From the NCBI GenBank assembly GCA_036365455.1, contig JAWQUS010000025.1, positions 23,720,001 to 23,784,000 on the forward strand: a stretch of DNA of 64,000 bases. Direction: 5' to 3'. Below the pieces are notes generated by a model. It was not told the origin of the DNA. It made no database searches and saw only the letters and a list, made by a program, of their open reading frames with translations. Both the position numbers and the translations under genes were made by a program. The stretch is from Macrosoma leucophasiata (lineage: Eukaryota > Arthropoda > Insecta > Lepidoptera > Hedylidae). Positions 19,581 to 30,690 of the stretch are shown here, in pieces (the stretch's first letter is position 1; each line of letters opens with the position of its first letter).

Positions 19581-19678
19581 GTTTAGAGTTTACTGTAGAG
19601 ATGGTGATGGATCTCTGTGACTTGTAGTGCCGGCATAAGACGTGTCCATGTGATCTAAGTTGTGTCCGCCTGTTTGGG

Positions 19679-19718
19679 GACCACCAATCCAATGACAGCT
19701 GTCATGGGATTGGTGGTC
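19679..19718. repeat. Hairpin GACCACCAATCC / GGATTGGTGGTC
   Basis: 12-bp arms enclose a second palindrome, TGACAGCTGTCA. No promoter or terminator context. Confidence 0.85.
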
Positions 19719-19799
19719 AAATATGCACAACATGAATATTCTAATGTTCACTTCTGCCGCCACTCCGGGAGTGCAACCGATTGTTTTTTTTTAATTTGT

Positions 19800-20360
19800 T
19801 TTATGACCATGGATTTTATATAAGTTTATCTCGTGAATATTTATTATTAATATTACATTGATTACCTTTAAATATTTTAGTTTTAAAGATTGATTATATA
19901 ATGATTTGATTTTAATTACTTTTACTTAGATAATTTCATGGCCTTTAACAAGTAATGTATAGCAGAACTTACGTTTGCCAGGTCAGCCATCCCATAATAC
20001 ATAAAAGCCAATTCGCTTTAACCCAATCAAACTGAAACGCTAAACGTTTACTCGCGATAGTACACAGGCTTTAGAATTTTATGAGCACGAAAGTACACAA
20101 TCTTTCATCGAATCCAATACATTCTTATTGAACGCTTTCAAAATGTTTCTATGCACTTTTCAACTAGATTGTACAGTCGGTAACAAGTTTTACTACAAAG
20201 AATGAATTTTATTATTTTGTATCAAACGAACCAGATAATGCAGTCTGAGTATTCGTTAAGCAATTGTTCAACTTTCTTGTTAACGTTCTATTAGGTATAA
20301 TAATATGCAGCGTTTTTTTTAACGTAAATGTACAAATTTTGTACTGGAACTTGGTGAACT
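19800..20360. other. Unassigned A+T-rich sequence
   Basis: Nothing recognised. Confidence 0.45.
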
Positions 20361-20820
20361 TTAATGGACTTATTACACGGTATTCAGGGTACGATAACAT
20401 GGTTTGGGGTAGTGCAATAACATTAAGGGAGTTAGGGCCCTAATTAGGGCGACCGGAGCGGCCCGATCACCTTAACGCCCTAACTACACACAGTACAAAT
20501 ATGAACAGTATGGAAACTACGTACAAAACGTTGAAACGGCGCAATCATACAAATATGGGCATCAACGAGGCCCTTAAGCGGTTCTCGCGGTGTTGCAGTT
20601 CCGAGTCACTTGCTATTCGAGCGTCGATGCGCATGTTTGTATGATTGCGCCGTTTCAACGTTTTGTACGTAGTTTCCATACTGTTCATATTTGTACTGTG
20701 ACTGAGTTAGGGCCCTGTCGTTCTGATAGTGTAATAAGCGGCAACCCAGCACGAGGCCACGCCCACCCTTTCTGCCGGACCCTGAATACCGTGTGGTGTA
20801 ATAGCCTCTTAAACCATTAA
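20361..20820. mobile_element. Long foldback element with 64-bp perfect inner arms
   Basis: The inner arms 20490-20553 and 20636-20699 are perfect inverted copies. An outer inverted repeat, TTAATGG...CGGTATTCAGGG against CCCTGAATACCG...CCATTAA, extends the foldback to 460 bp. TTAA at both ends could be a piggyBac-like target, but the ends are palindromic, so this is not proven. No ORF of its own. Confidence 0.75.
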
Positions 20821-21005
20821 TATTAACACACCTTATTTTATTTATTTTTAAAACACCAAACATACTTAAGGCGGGTTCTATGCTAATATCACCCCTACTT
20901 ACAAGTATGTTTAATACCCTTTTTGTTACAAGGATTAATCATTAATTATTTTAAGGGTTTGGGAAACAGGAATAAATAAGGAAGTATCAAATCCAATCTT
21001 GTCTT

Positions 21006-21750
21006 TTTTTTTTGTCAAAGGATTGACAGACAAGCAGACGGGCCACCTGATGGAAAGTAGTCACCGTCGCCTATGAACATTTGCAACACCAGGGGAGTCG
21101 CCAACGCGCTGCCAGCCCTGAAGGACTCTTTTGACGCAATTTTTGAAGAACCCCATATTGTAGCACCGAGGGAACACCTCAGAGGGAAGTTCATTTCACA
21201 ATTTACACGTTCTGGGCAAAAACGAACGTGAGGACCGCACCGTTGAACATTGCCAAGTGTCCAGTCGGTGAGGGTGGAACTTCTCTCTTCGGCGGGTAGT
21301 GCGGTGTAGGAAAAGAGACGGTGGCACCATGTCGAACAGTTCGACAGAGCACTCGCCATTGTAGAGACGGTATAAAACGCATAGACTCCCAACGTCTCTG
21401 CGCAGGCTCAGATGTTCGAGCCTGTCAGTAAGTCCTGGGTCGTTAACAATACGAACGGGAGTCGAGTGGACCAAGTTGATATTTGGGGGCTCCCGCCCAC
21501 AAATGAGAGCAGTATTCCAGATGGGGCCGCACTTGGGCCTTATAAAGCTGTAATAGCTGCCCCGATGTGAAATACTGCCTCGCTTTGTTAAGCACCCCTA
21601 GTTTTTTGGATGCCAACTTGGTCTTACACTCAATGTGACTCCCAAATTGCACTTCGTTCGATATGTCAACGCCCAGGATACCGATACTCTTACCAACGGC
21701 GAGCGGAGTGCCCTGGAACTGTGGTGTTACAACGAATGGGATTTTTTTAG
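21006..21750 (-). pseudogene. Jockey/CR1-like LINE ORF2 C-terminus and 3' end
   Basis: The minus strand encodes QLYKAQVRPHLEYCSHLWAG, then RLEHLSLRRDVGSLCVLYRL, then FHPHRLDTWQCSTVRSSRSF, FLPRT and a FPRCYNMGFFKNCVKR-like end. This is the conserved C-terminal region of Jockey/CR1-type ORF2. At least two frameshifts split it into three frames. A T run at 21005-21013 is its poly(A) tail, so this is a 5'-truncated insertion. Confidence 0.88.
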
Positions 21751-21759
21751 CGGTAATTT

Positions 21760-22235
21760 TTAATCTCTGACATTACTAACCTAACATTGAGAAAAAATAC
21801 AAAATGTGCACGGTGGAGTACCACGACTGTAGACGTCGTGTACCGTGCTCGAAATACAGTGGCCGGTGTCAGGAAGAGAAAGAGGCGGAGGGCTCGTTGT
21901 GAGCCTTTATATACTCTAAGCTAACAATGGAATGGTGGTATGATCGATTCCATTGTTAACCAATCGACCACTCACAAAACTACACGTAATGGTCACCCAA
22001 TAATATAGATACTAAAACTCTGATAGATAATGTCAGTGTGATTCGTTCGAAATAAAAGTACCTATCAGAATTATAAATATGTGTAGTTTATTTAATTATA
22101 TATTTATACCTATAATTAATAACCTAATTATTTATATGTTTACAGGTAACATTTATTTAATTAATTATTTAGAACTCAAAGTTAATAGAAATATTGACGG
22201 AACGTGATTTAGTATCACTGTCCGTTCAGAGATGG
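21760..22235. other. Unassigned sequence
   Basis: No ORF or recognised element; a G+C-richer patch near 21800-21900. Confidence 0.4.
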
Positions 22236-22239
22236 CGGT

Positions 22240-22395
22240 ACCAGTAGCGCTGGACCGTTACAACATCCACAAACACTCAGACCCGAAACAAATATCTGTG
22301 GGCCATACAAATATTTGTCCCGGTGCGGGGATCAAACCAGGGACCCATCGAATCAAACGGTCGTCTCACACCGCTGGACCAACTGGGTCGTAATA
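22240..22395 (-). repeat. SINE family C
   Basis: Reverse complement of head and part of body, including an altered box B (GGTTTGATCCCCGCACCGG) and ATATTTGTATGGCCCACAGA. Confidence 0.78.
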
Positions 22396-22454
22396 AATTG
22401 AGAAGACACCGTGAACAAACAGCCTGTTCCGTTTCAAAATTGATTTGACAGATA

Positions 22455-22830
22455 TATTTTTCAATTCAATTCAATTATTTATTTTCAGACCATTTGATCC
22501 ATAATTAAAATAAATACACAATACACAATATGTAAGACATTTCACGTCAGCTATCATGTCTCTATGGGCGCGTGGTCGTCGCGAGCGACCGCATCGCGCT
22601 CACTTCGCGCAGAAAATATTGGTGGGTCGGAGTGGGCTTTCACCCATGGGTGTTCCACCTATGAGATTCGCTTACAACGCCCGCGGCCTTTTTACATTAG
22701 TGGAACGGCAATTTCAGCAGTCGTGGTCGCGGTCATTGCTGTCGATTAGTGGAACGCAGCCTATGGGAAACTGTGGTATATTGAATGCAAAGAATCATGC
22801 ACGAAGTGTCCTATTTAGTACTTAGAACAT
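22455..22830 (-). repeat. LINE-type 3' region, reverse orientation
   Basis: Opens with a TTCAATTCAATTCAATTATT microsatellite of the kind found at lepidopteran LINE 3' ends. G+C-rich text follows (GCGCGTGGTCGTCGCGAGCG, GGGTGTTCCACC, CAACGCCCGCGG). ORFs over it have no recognisable product and I treat them as chance. Confidence 0.55.
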
Positions 22831-23129
22831 TTATAATGTTCTATAGTAGTCAATTGGAAGAAAAATATTTCTTTAAAACCTCAGCCACATAAGAAATATC
22901 GGGCTAAAACCCAACTCCAAAAAGAATGTATTTCTTATTCGGTAAAAAAAGTGTGAACTTCGAAGACGCTGCCACGATGTATCGTGTAGGAATGAAAAGC
23001 AAACAGCCAACAGCCCGGGGCGCGTTTAATTTCCGCCGAACATCCTAATATATATCATAAAATATGGAAATAGAGTACATGTAGGGTGACCAAAAGTTAA
23101 AAAAGATAATTATGTTACAAGATATAGTC

Positions 23130-23240
23130 AGTAAGCCACACGTATTTCCCCCGCAAAAAACTGTTTTGTATCGGTAACCAACGCTATGGCTACTCCCCTC
23201 CGGTCCGCCGCGACTGGTGGGCCGAGTTGTTCTATGGCTA
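23130..23240. mobile_element. Mutator-like MITE, right-end fragment
   Basis: Shares TTTTGTATCGGTAA, CTATGGCTACTCCCCTCCGG and the end TTGTTCTATGGC with the full copies. Confidence 0.7.
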
Positions 23241-23733
23241 TAGTAACCACTAAATATTTACGTTAAATACCGTATTTAATCGCGTGTCATAACATAAAAA
23301 TTATATTTTTTTCCTGTAACAAACCACGTCATCTTAAATATGAGCTATTTAAAGGCAATCAAAAGTCGCTTTTCGCCAGTATTGGAAAATACATGCCGTC
23401 GGTCCCGTTTATTGTTTAATTGTGGTAAACGAAGCCAAATCAAATACCTGGGCGGATTAGAGAAACAGCTCAGTGAGGCATGATTTGAATAATACATGAG
23501 AGTGGGGCTCACAGTCGGAATCTTGGTATTTTGTTTATCATATAATTGTTTATGTATTTATACTACCTCCGTTCGGAAATGTAAGTAACATAATCTTTTT
23601 ACCATTCCGTACCTTAAGAATTTTGAAGTCGTTTAAGAAAATAGACGAAATTAAGCCCCCTGATTTATTTTTAAAACTACTGGGTTTCAAATTAAAAAAA
23701 TAAAGTCTCTTATGTTTAGGTTATGGCATACCT

Positions 23734-24720
23734 ACTGATGGTAGAGCTCCAGTGACGGAGCTCGCGGGCGTAGGCACCACTGCATTACCTATAGACCGAC
23801 CATTTAACTCGCGTATCGCCTGCGCGGTACTAGGGGAGCGGGGGCGGGTAACGCTACACACGGACTCAATAATCCAAATACTTATCTCGAGACATACCTA
23901 TTCCTGGAAAAGTATAAAATATGATTATATACAAACTTGTCTGTATTTTTAAAGTAAAAAATAAACTTATAGTTTTTCAATTATTTTAATAAAAGCTTCT
24001 AAAGTACGAAATAACAATAGCTGCTTTCACCACCATGCTTAACCACAGATAAGTTATGTAGGATTAGGACTAATCATTACTAATATAGGTACATATCGCT
24101 TGAATTGTTTTCACTATCTGAGCAGCTTGAGGAGTCAGAATCTTGCAAATTAATAATAAAGCTGTCCATCTCTTCATCTTCTCTCAAATTATCGTCTTGA
24201 AGATACTCCGCAGAACTATGATCTTATTTTCTGACTTTAAAAACGGAATATACGTTGTACGCTATGTGTAATTTTTTTTTTGCAAATAGGAAAAGCGATT
24301 CATCTTGAGATTAATCTTGGTAAGTTTTTACCTTGTGCGTCAATGTCAAGGCGTCCGTTGCAAAAATACCAACCGCGCGCTGCGAGCACCGACAGCGTAC
24401 TGCCGCGCTTTGACGTGGCTCTGTGCTCCGCGCACCCATTTTACCCACCCTGTGACATCTCCCCCCGCTCTCTTTGTACCCCACAGGCGATACGCGAGTT
24501 AAACGGTCGGCCTATAATATACTTGCCGCTACATGGTAGTGTTCAGCACTGTCGTGTTCCGGTCAGGTGGTAATATACGGCCCTGTAATTTCCGGGACAG
24601 AGTCATAACATCTTAGGCCTCAGAAGTGGTAACGCTTCTGCATTTTGACCTTGGTCTTTATGTTGTATCTATAGTCTGCATTCATCACTTAGAGTGTTTG
24701 CCACTTCCATTACAAAAGAA
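23734..24720 (+). repeat. Family A copy split by a TIR element
   Basis: 23734-23791 is the head, and 24515-24720 the remainder to CATTACAAAAGAAAA. The two meet exactly at CCTA/ATATACTTGCCGC. Confidence 0.85.
23792..24514. mobile_element. 723-bp TIR element inside family A
   Basis: TIRs TAGACCGACCATTTAACTCG / TAGGCCGACCGTTTAACTCG extend through GCGTATCGCCTG to about 50 bp. TA lies at 23790-23791 and 24515-24516. A minus-strand open stretch near 24110-24225 encodes a very acidic, Ser-rich peptide (DSDSSSCSDSENNSSDMY), perhaps a relic of a transposase N-terminus. Superfamily unassigned. Confidence 0.75.
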
Positions 24721-24873
24721 AAAGTAACAATCTTTTTACCATCCGTACCTTAAGAATTTTGAAGTCGTTTAAGAAAATAGACGAAATTAAGCCCCCTGAT
24801 TTATTTTTTATAACACTAAGTTTAAACTTAAAAAAATAAAGTCTCTTATCAATAGATTATGGCATACTTAGAA

Positions 24874-25175
24874 GAAGTCAGTGGTATTTATAGTAACAAG
24901 AAAATCTGAATTAAACTGAAGCCTTAGCGCGTGCCTAACTCCCTTTTGGTCGCTTGAATGAAGATCTTGAATTGAGATCGAATTAATACCCATTGTGTCT
25001 CCGATCCTTCAGTATCATAGGTAATGATAATAAACAAAATAAGTCCTACAGTGTAAAAAAAAACTCCACCAGTAGGAGAGCCATCTATCATTCTCTTTAT
25101 TTCGTCAAAGAATTTTATGAATTACAAATTGTTCAAACGAACATTATTTTTAATTTTATTAATTCAGTAAATTTT
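24874..25175. other. Unassigned A+T-rich sequence
   Basis: Nothing recognised. Confidence 0.4.
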
Positions 25176-25177
25176 AC

Positions 25178-25461
25178 TGGTGGTAGAGCTCCAGTGACGG
25201 AGCTCGCGGGCGTAGTCACCACCGCATTACCTAATATACTTGCCGCTAAATGGTAGTGTTCAATACTATCGTGTTCCGGTCAGGTGGTAATGTACGGCCC
25301 TGTAATTTCCGGCACAGAGGCATAAGACCTTAGGCCTCAGGAGTGGTAACGCATCTGCATTTTGACCTTGGTCTTTGTGTGGGTGTCTATAGGCTGCAGT
25401 CATCACTTAACATCAATGTGAACTGCATGCTTGTTTAGCACTTCCATTACATAAAAAAAAA
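25178..25461 (+). repeat. Family A repeat, full length
   Basis: Near-consensus copy from ACTGGTGG to CATTACAT plus ten A. It is a good reference for the family. Confidence 0.92.
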
Positions 25462-25523
25462 AGTAGATAATAATATTTTTTAACCATGTAAAATATTGCA
25501 GATTAACTGTTGACATGTAACTT

Positions 25524-25809
25524 ATTTTTTTTAATGTTATGGAAGTGGTAAGCAAGCGTGCAGTTCACATTGATGTTAAGTGATGACTGCAGCTTATATA
25601 CACTCACGCAAATACCAAGGTCAAAATACAGTTGCATTACCATTCCTGAGGCCTAAGGTGTTATGCCTCTGTGCCGGAAATTACAAGATCGTCCATTACC
25701 ACCTGACCGGAACACGATAATGCTGAATACTACCATTTAGCGGCAAGTATATTAGGTAATGCGGTGGTGCCTACACCCGCGAGCTCCGTCACTGGAGCTT
25801 TACCACCAG
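25524..25809 (-). repeat. Family A repeat, full length
   Basis: Opposite orientation only about 60 bp from the previous copy, so the pair forms a large inverted repeat. A long T run follows the head at 25815-25828. Confidence 0.9.
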
Positions 25810-26164
25810 CACAATTTTTTTTTTTTTAAATGATGTTACCATTAAAGTATTTATATCTAATGAGTAGTACTCACAAGTTCCTAGGGGATGAAATAGGATA
25901 GTCCAAAAATTCACCAAAATAATGGTGTTATTAAAACCAGCACGTAAGTGCACTAACTTTATTGGATGCGCCCCTAACCAAGTTTTTACGACAGCGCGCC
26001 AACATAAACAACTCTACCCAATATCTTAGTCTTGAAATCACGTGAAAATGGGTATGGGAATTTGACTTATGAATACTTTGCTCGAGAAAAATAAATTCAG
26101 AAAATTTATACAGGGAATACAGACGTGAAGTACATAATTATATCATATAATTATTCATAATTAT

Positions 26165-26475
26165 TCATTTACTGACGGCACTCCGGTTAAGATACCGAAT
26201 ATTTCGCCACACTCGCCCATAAATCATTATATGTCGCATCGGCAAGTTATCGGACAAATTGCGATAATTCTGACAAACCCGCTCGTTATATCCGACGACG
26301 GTTGCTCTGTGTAATGGCTGCAAATACGGAAGGCCCATTGTATGTAATTTGTAAGGTTGCTGATTGTACTCGTGGGATATGCACGTTTCGATATATGTTT
26401 ATTTTCTAGATAGTACTGTATACGTTGTTTCGGTTCAAAATAATGATTACAATGTGCATTATTTTCCACAAAAGA
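26165..26475 (-). repeat. Family D repeat, copy 1
   Basis: Five copies of this repeat lie between 26.1 and 31.9 kb. Core text on the plus strand: CATAAATCATTA, ATTGCGATAATTCTGACAAA, CCCGCTCGTTATA and GTGTAATGGC. The minus strand keeps stretches of open frame here (80 codons, 26227-26469) and in copy 3 with related peptides, suggesting a decayed coding sequence. Confidence 0.7.
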
Positions 26476-26478
26476 TTT

Positions 26479-26758
26479 GTTTTTTTTTTAATGGTGGCAA
26501 ACAAGCATGCAGCTCACATCGATGTTAAGTGATGACTGCAGCCTTTAGACACCAACACAAAGACCAAGGTCAGAATGCAGATGCGTTACCACTCCTGAGG
26601 CCTAAGGTATTGTGCCCTGTGCCGGAAATAACAGGGCCGTACATTACCACCTGACCGGAACACGATAGCGCTGAACATTATAATTGAGCGGCAAGTTTAT
26701 TAGGTACTGCGGTGGTGCCTGCGTCCGCGAGCTCCGTCACTGAAGCTCTACCACCAGT
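26479..26758 (-). repeat. Family A repeat
   Basis: T run tail at 26480-26490; head ends at 26758. Confidence 0.88.
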
Positions 26759-26934
26759 GAAAGTTGTATAGGTTGAAATATCCTGATACAACAGCCGGGT
26801 ACTAAATTAGTTAAGATGTGTATTTTTAAGGTAACGGTTTCGGTAATATTACGATTGACACCTAGATTTTTTTGTTATGTCGGTTTACATGTAAAATTAT
26901 TTTTTTCAGACCCTCTAAGTATGGAATTATTTTT

Positions 26935-27223
26935 ACTGGTGGTAGAGTTCCAGTGACGGAGCTCGCGGGCGTAGGCACCACCGCATTACCTAATATACTT
27001 GCCGCTAAATGGTAGTGTTCAGCACTATCGTGTTCCGGTCAGGTGGTAATGTACGGCCCTGTAATTTCAGGCACAGAGGCATATCACCTAATGCCTCAGG
27101 AGTGGCAGCGCATCTGCATTTTGACCTCTGGTCATTGTGTGGGTGTCTATAGGCTACAGTCATCACTTAACAACAATGTGAACTGCATGCTTGTTTGCCA
27201 CTTTTATTACATAAAAAAAAAAA
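26935..27223 (+). repeat. Family A repeat, full length
   Basis: ACTGGTGGTAGAGTTCC head to A tail. Confidence 0.9.
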
Positions 27224-27344
27224 CAAACATAACAACAGACTCATTATTATAATTATTGCAAAATTGTGTTTCACACATTTCTCTTATTTCTAGTTTTTTT
27301 CATCTTTTTTTGGTACCAATATATTATTTAAAATAATGTTTCAA

Positions 27345-27957
27345 TAGAAACAAGTGCGAGTTCGACTCGCGTGGTGAGGGTTCCGTAATTTAAATAAATA
27401 TTTTCAAAAATATTACAGATTTAAAATGCAGGGACATAGCGGTTACGCCGGTACCGGCAGGGGGGGTTATATTATTAAGAATTTTCAAGTTAATTTGAAT
27501 ACTCAAACTTCTTAAAGGTTTTCCAGTAATCTATAGGCAAAGAACTATTTTCCACATTTTTTCAAAATTTTAAGTTCAGTAGTTTCGGAGATAGGGTAAT
27601 GGTCAATTTTCGTCGTTTTTCTCAAATAACTTCAAATTTGTTTATGCAAAAATTATAAAAAAAATATGTCTCAGATGCTGACAACAACTTCTTTCATTTG
27701 ATATGTCACACGACACAGTTTTTTTTTTTAATTTTCTGATTTACCCCCCGTAAGTGGCCCCCCTGTTTAAAATTTATTATTTTACCTTACGTGTTCATCT
27801 TTGGGTCATCAATTTACATATATTCATCAGATTTCAACTCAATTGATCGAGTAGTTTCGGAGCAAATTAGCTGTGACAGACGGACAGACAGACAGACAGA
27901 CGCACGAGTGATCCTATAAGGGTTCCTTTTTTCCTTTTTGAGGTACGGAACCCTAAA
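27345..27957 (+). repeat. Interspersed repeat ending GGAACCCTAAAAAA
   Basis: Head AAGTGCGAGTTCGACTCGCG with GGGTTCCGTA. Body with GTAGTTTCGGAG and a CAGACGGACAGACAGACAGA run. End AGGTACGGAACCCTAAAA. This head/tail pair is widespread in lepidopteran genomes, probably a LINE or SINE remnant. Confidence 0.7.
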
Positions 27958-27964
27958 AAACCTA

Positions 27965-28050
27965 ATTTTATGCCTGTATTCCCCAAAGGGGTAGGCAGAG
28001 GTAAGTGCATGCATTCAATCATACATGCAAACACCCACAATTCGCCGGAT
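27965..28050 (-). repeat. SINE family B, 3' fragment
   Basis: Reverse complement of CTCTGCCTACCCCTTTGGGG and the preceding TGCATGCA region. Confidence 0.72.
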
Positions 28051-28094
28051 ACGTTTCAATAGATTTTAATACAACTAATTTCTACCGTATTTCC

Positions 28095-28345
28095 GTTACC
28101 ACACAATTAATTATTCATATATTGATGAAAATCCGATTAACACACTAAATATCTTCTCACATTCATCCATGAATCATATCATATCGGGTCACAGCAAGTG
28201 ATCGGACAAATTGCGCAAATTCTGACAAACCCGCTCGTTATACCGGACGGCGCTTGCTCTGTGTAATGGCCGCAAACACGGAAGGCCCAAAATTGTATGT
28301 AATTTGTAAGATTGCTGATTATTCTCGTGGAATCAGCACATTGCC
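28095..28345 (-). repeat. Family D repeat, copy 2
   Basis: Shares ACAAATTGCGCAAATTCTGA, CAAACCCGCTCGTTATACCG and GTGTAATGGCCGCAAACACG. Confidence 0.72.
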
Positions 28346-28489
28346 ATATTATTATATGTTTGTTTACGACATGTGTCCATGGATTGAGCCATTAATTATA
28401 GGTATGTAATAAATCTATTTCCGTTGTTTGATTCTATTTTTAGTATTGTTGAAAACGTTTCTTTTTTCGCAGTATTTGGAATGGAAACA

Positions 28490-28700
28490 TAGAGCAACGT
28501 GGGCCACCGGCCGCGGCGGTGGTTCGGAGGGGAACAGTCTGTCATTTTTTGCGGGGGGAATTGCCTGTGACACACAGGCCCACTACAATAATCGTCTATT
28601 ACTACGAAACTCACACCTTGACTTTAACAAAATACATAAACAATTTCACGTGCATATTTAAACTTCTAGGCACTTGGGATTGTACTTTGATAGAGGGGAA
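28490..28700. mobile_element. Mutator-like MITE, inverted-interior fragment
   Basis: Begins CATAGAGCAACGTGGGCCAC, then the interior in the opposite order to other copies (TGTCATTTTTTGCGGGG ... CTTTGATAGAGGGGAAAGCC). The far TIR is missing. Between TIR and interior, part of the left side is deleted. Confidence 0.7.
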
Positions 28701-28811
28701 AGCCTGCAAACTCAAACTCAAAATGAACTTATTATTCCGTTTTAGTCTCTATTTATGACCACTTTTCTATTCATGTTTTTAAGAATACAGTACTTTAACG
28801 TACTATATAAT

Positions 28812-29125
28812 ATACTAGCTGTGCCTGCGACTTTATCCTCGTGAGAATTTATGATTGTTCAGTATCTACTCGGACTAAGTCGTGGGCGCAGCTTGTATAA
28901 AAGTAGTTCAGATACTTTTTATTACATAAGCTATCTGCCAGTGAAAGTATCGTCAAAATCAGTACAGCCATTCCTGAGATTAGCCCCAGCAAACAGACAG
29001 ACAGACTGACAAAAATTGTAAAAATGTTGTTTTGGTTTATGTATACCGTGTATTCATTCAGTAAAAAGCGGTTATTTTAATATTACAAACAGACACTCCA
29101 ATTTTATTTATTTACATAGATTGTA
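28812..29125 (-). mobile_element. Helitron-like element
   Basis: Plus strand starts ACTAGCTGTGCCTGCGACTT, the reverse complement of a Helitron 3' end, and ends ATTTTATTTATTTACATAGA. The same element recurs at 55727-56085 with the same two boundaries. Confidence 0.72.
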
Positions 29126-29194
29126 TAGATATTTGTGGAACCTTTTTCGTAACAAAGTTTTAACCGTTTTAACATCATAATACAGATGGTTTCA

Positions 29195-29500
29195 TTGTGA
29201 ATTTATGGTTCGTATACACTATGATTATCACACCAAATATATCTCCACGTAAACCCATAAATCATCGCATGTCGGGTAGCACCAAATGATTGGAGAAATT
29301 GCGATAGTACTGTCAAACCCGCTCGTTATACCGGACGGCGGCTGCTCCCTCCGTGTAATGGCCGCAAACACCCAAAATTGTATGTAATTTGTCCGATTGA
29401 TGAGTTCTCGTAGGATCAGGTTTCCTTATGTGTTGGTCTATGAGATATTTCTGTATACGTTGTTTAAGTGTAAAATCACTATCATTTTGTGTATTTGTGG
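29195..29500 (-). repeat. Family D repeat, copy 3
   Basis: The minus-strand frame contains QRIQKYLIDQHIRK, SDKLHTILGVCGHYTEG and AAAVRYNERV, aligning with copy 1 and copy 5. Its pattern (D..H..GVC...AA.RYNER) resembles the helix-turn-helix start seen in some insect transposase-like proteins; weak evidence. Confidence 0.6.
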
Positions 29501-29734
29501 TGCAAGTCCTATGCGCTAAATATACTCCTAATTTGGTCAGGTTTTTTGGCACTACTACTTCAAATGGGCATGAGGATGGAAATGAGCCCATTAAACATAA
29601 AAATATGCTAATTTTTACAATTATTTTTTTTTTTGGAAATACGTAGGTATACATGTTATTCCAATAAATGTTGGTGCAACCTGTTTGCTTATAAAGTATC
29701 AACATAATCAGGCAAACAAATTCGATATCCATAT

Positions 29735-29960
29735 CTCACGGCACTCCGATTAACATACCAAAATATCTCCACATTCGCCCATAAATCATTACATATCGCG
29801 TCGCAGCAAAAGGTCAGATAAATTGCGATAATTCTGACAAACCCGCTCGTTATATCGGACTGTGGAATGGCCGCAAACACGGAAGACCCAAAATTGTATG
29901 CAATTTGTAAGATTGCTGATTATTCTCCTGGGATCTATCTACACGGATCCACATATGTTT
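29735..29960 (-). repeat. Family D repeat, copy 4
   Basis: CACGGCACTCCGATTAACAT to TGATTATTCTCCTGGGATC, with a small deletion around GTGTAATGG. Confidence 0.7.
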
Positions 29961-30030
29961 GTATACGAGATATATCCATTTGATTCAACAATTCCATTAA
30001 TATGAATTGTGTTACTAGTTACTGTTACTG

Positions 30031-30058
30031 TCCACCAAAGCAATGGTGCTTTGGTGGA
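30031..30058. repeat. Hairpin TCCACCAAAGCA / TGCTTTGGTGGA
   Basis: 12-bp perfect arms with an ATGG loop. Isolated. Confidence 0.85.
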
Positions 30059-30414
30059 AACCTGGGGGTCGACCGCCTAATAGGTTAAGATCCCACTGCA
30101 GAATCATTTCGTTCATCCAGATATGCTGTAAACCTAATTTTGAGTTGAGATATATACAACTTCCCTACGTCATTCGTCGCCTGGGCGGAGAATCCTCCAT
30201 TTTGTTGGAGAAACAATTCCACCCGATCCTCCACAAGGTTATAAGCGGTTTGGTGTTATAATATATTATGTTTTAATGGAACCCCTTCGATTCCACGGTT
30301 GTAAGATCACATGCGGCGTTGTGTCGTCGATGTAAAATCATGACACAGATGAATTAATTTTGAATTTGAGGTTTGTATCGAATAGACGACACTATAGAAT
30401 AGAATAATTATTCG
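30059..30414. other. Unassigned sequence
   Basis: Contains a moderately G+C-rich open stretch near 30050-30260 (72 codons, plus strand) with no recognisable product. Confidence 0.35.
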
Positions 30415-30690
30415 GAGTTCATTTATTCGGAGACAACAGAGACACAAAGTATAACATGTTACAAGTAACAACAAACAACAACATTAGACAATAGATAAAA
30501 ATAATAAGGTACAACCGACAGGTATGTAGGTATGAAGACAAGTATGTCTCAATGTCGATCCGAATGGGTACCCAGATCAGCTTATGCCAAGCAGATGTTA
30601 CCTATCTACTTGACGCTAGTTTTCATCTGGATCCCTGTGGGTGTTCCACGGATGTCAATCAGTTACACGATAGTACAGATAATGTATGAA
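30415..30690 (-). repeat. LINE-type 3' region, reverse orientation (tentative)
   Basis: TTCATTTATTCGGAGACAAC start and TGTGGGTGTTCCACGGATG later echo the 22455-22830 repeat. Weak match. Confidence 0.35.

Larger units (their letters stand above)
23584..24873 (+). repeat. ~150-bp direct repeats flanking a composite insertion
   Basis: 23584-23733 and 24722-24873 share TTTTTACCATTCCGTACCTT, GAATTTTGAAGTCGTTTAAG and AAAATAAAGTCTCTTAT. They sit directly against the two ends of a family A copy (23734-24720). A 150-bp repeat is far too long to be a TSD. Confidence 0.8.

Noticed and set aside
20361..20820. piggyBac assignment of the long foldback from TTAA ends
   Set aside because: TTAA is part of the inverted repeat itself, so the TSD cannot be distinguished; left unassigned.
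22556..22825. Two overlapping ORFs (89 and 61 codons)
   Set aside because: Lie in a dispersed LINE-type 3' region; overlapping frames both open because of high G+C.
24280..24573. 97-codon plus ORF
   Set aside because: Spans the right TIR of an element into family A; not a gene.
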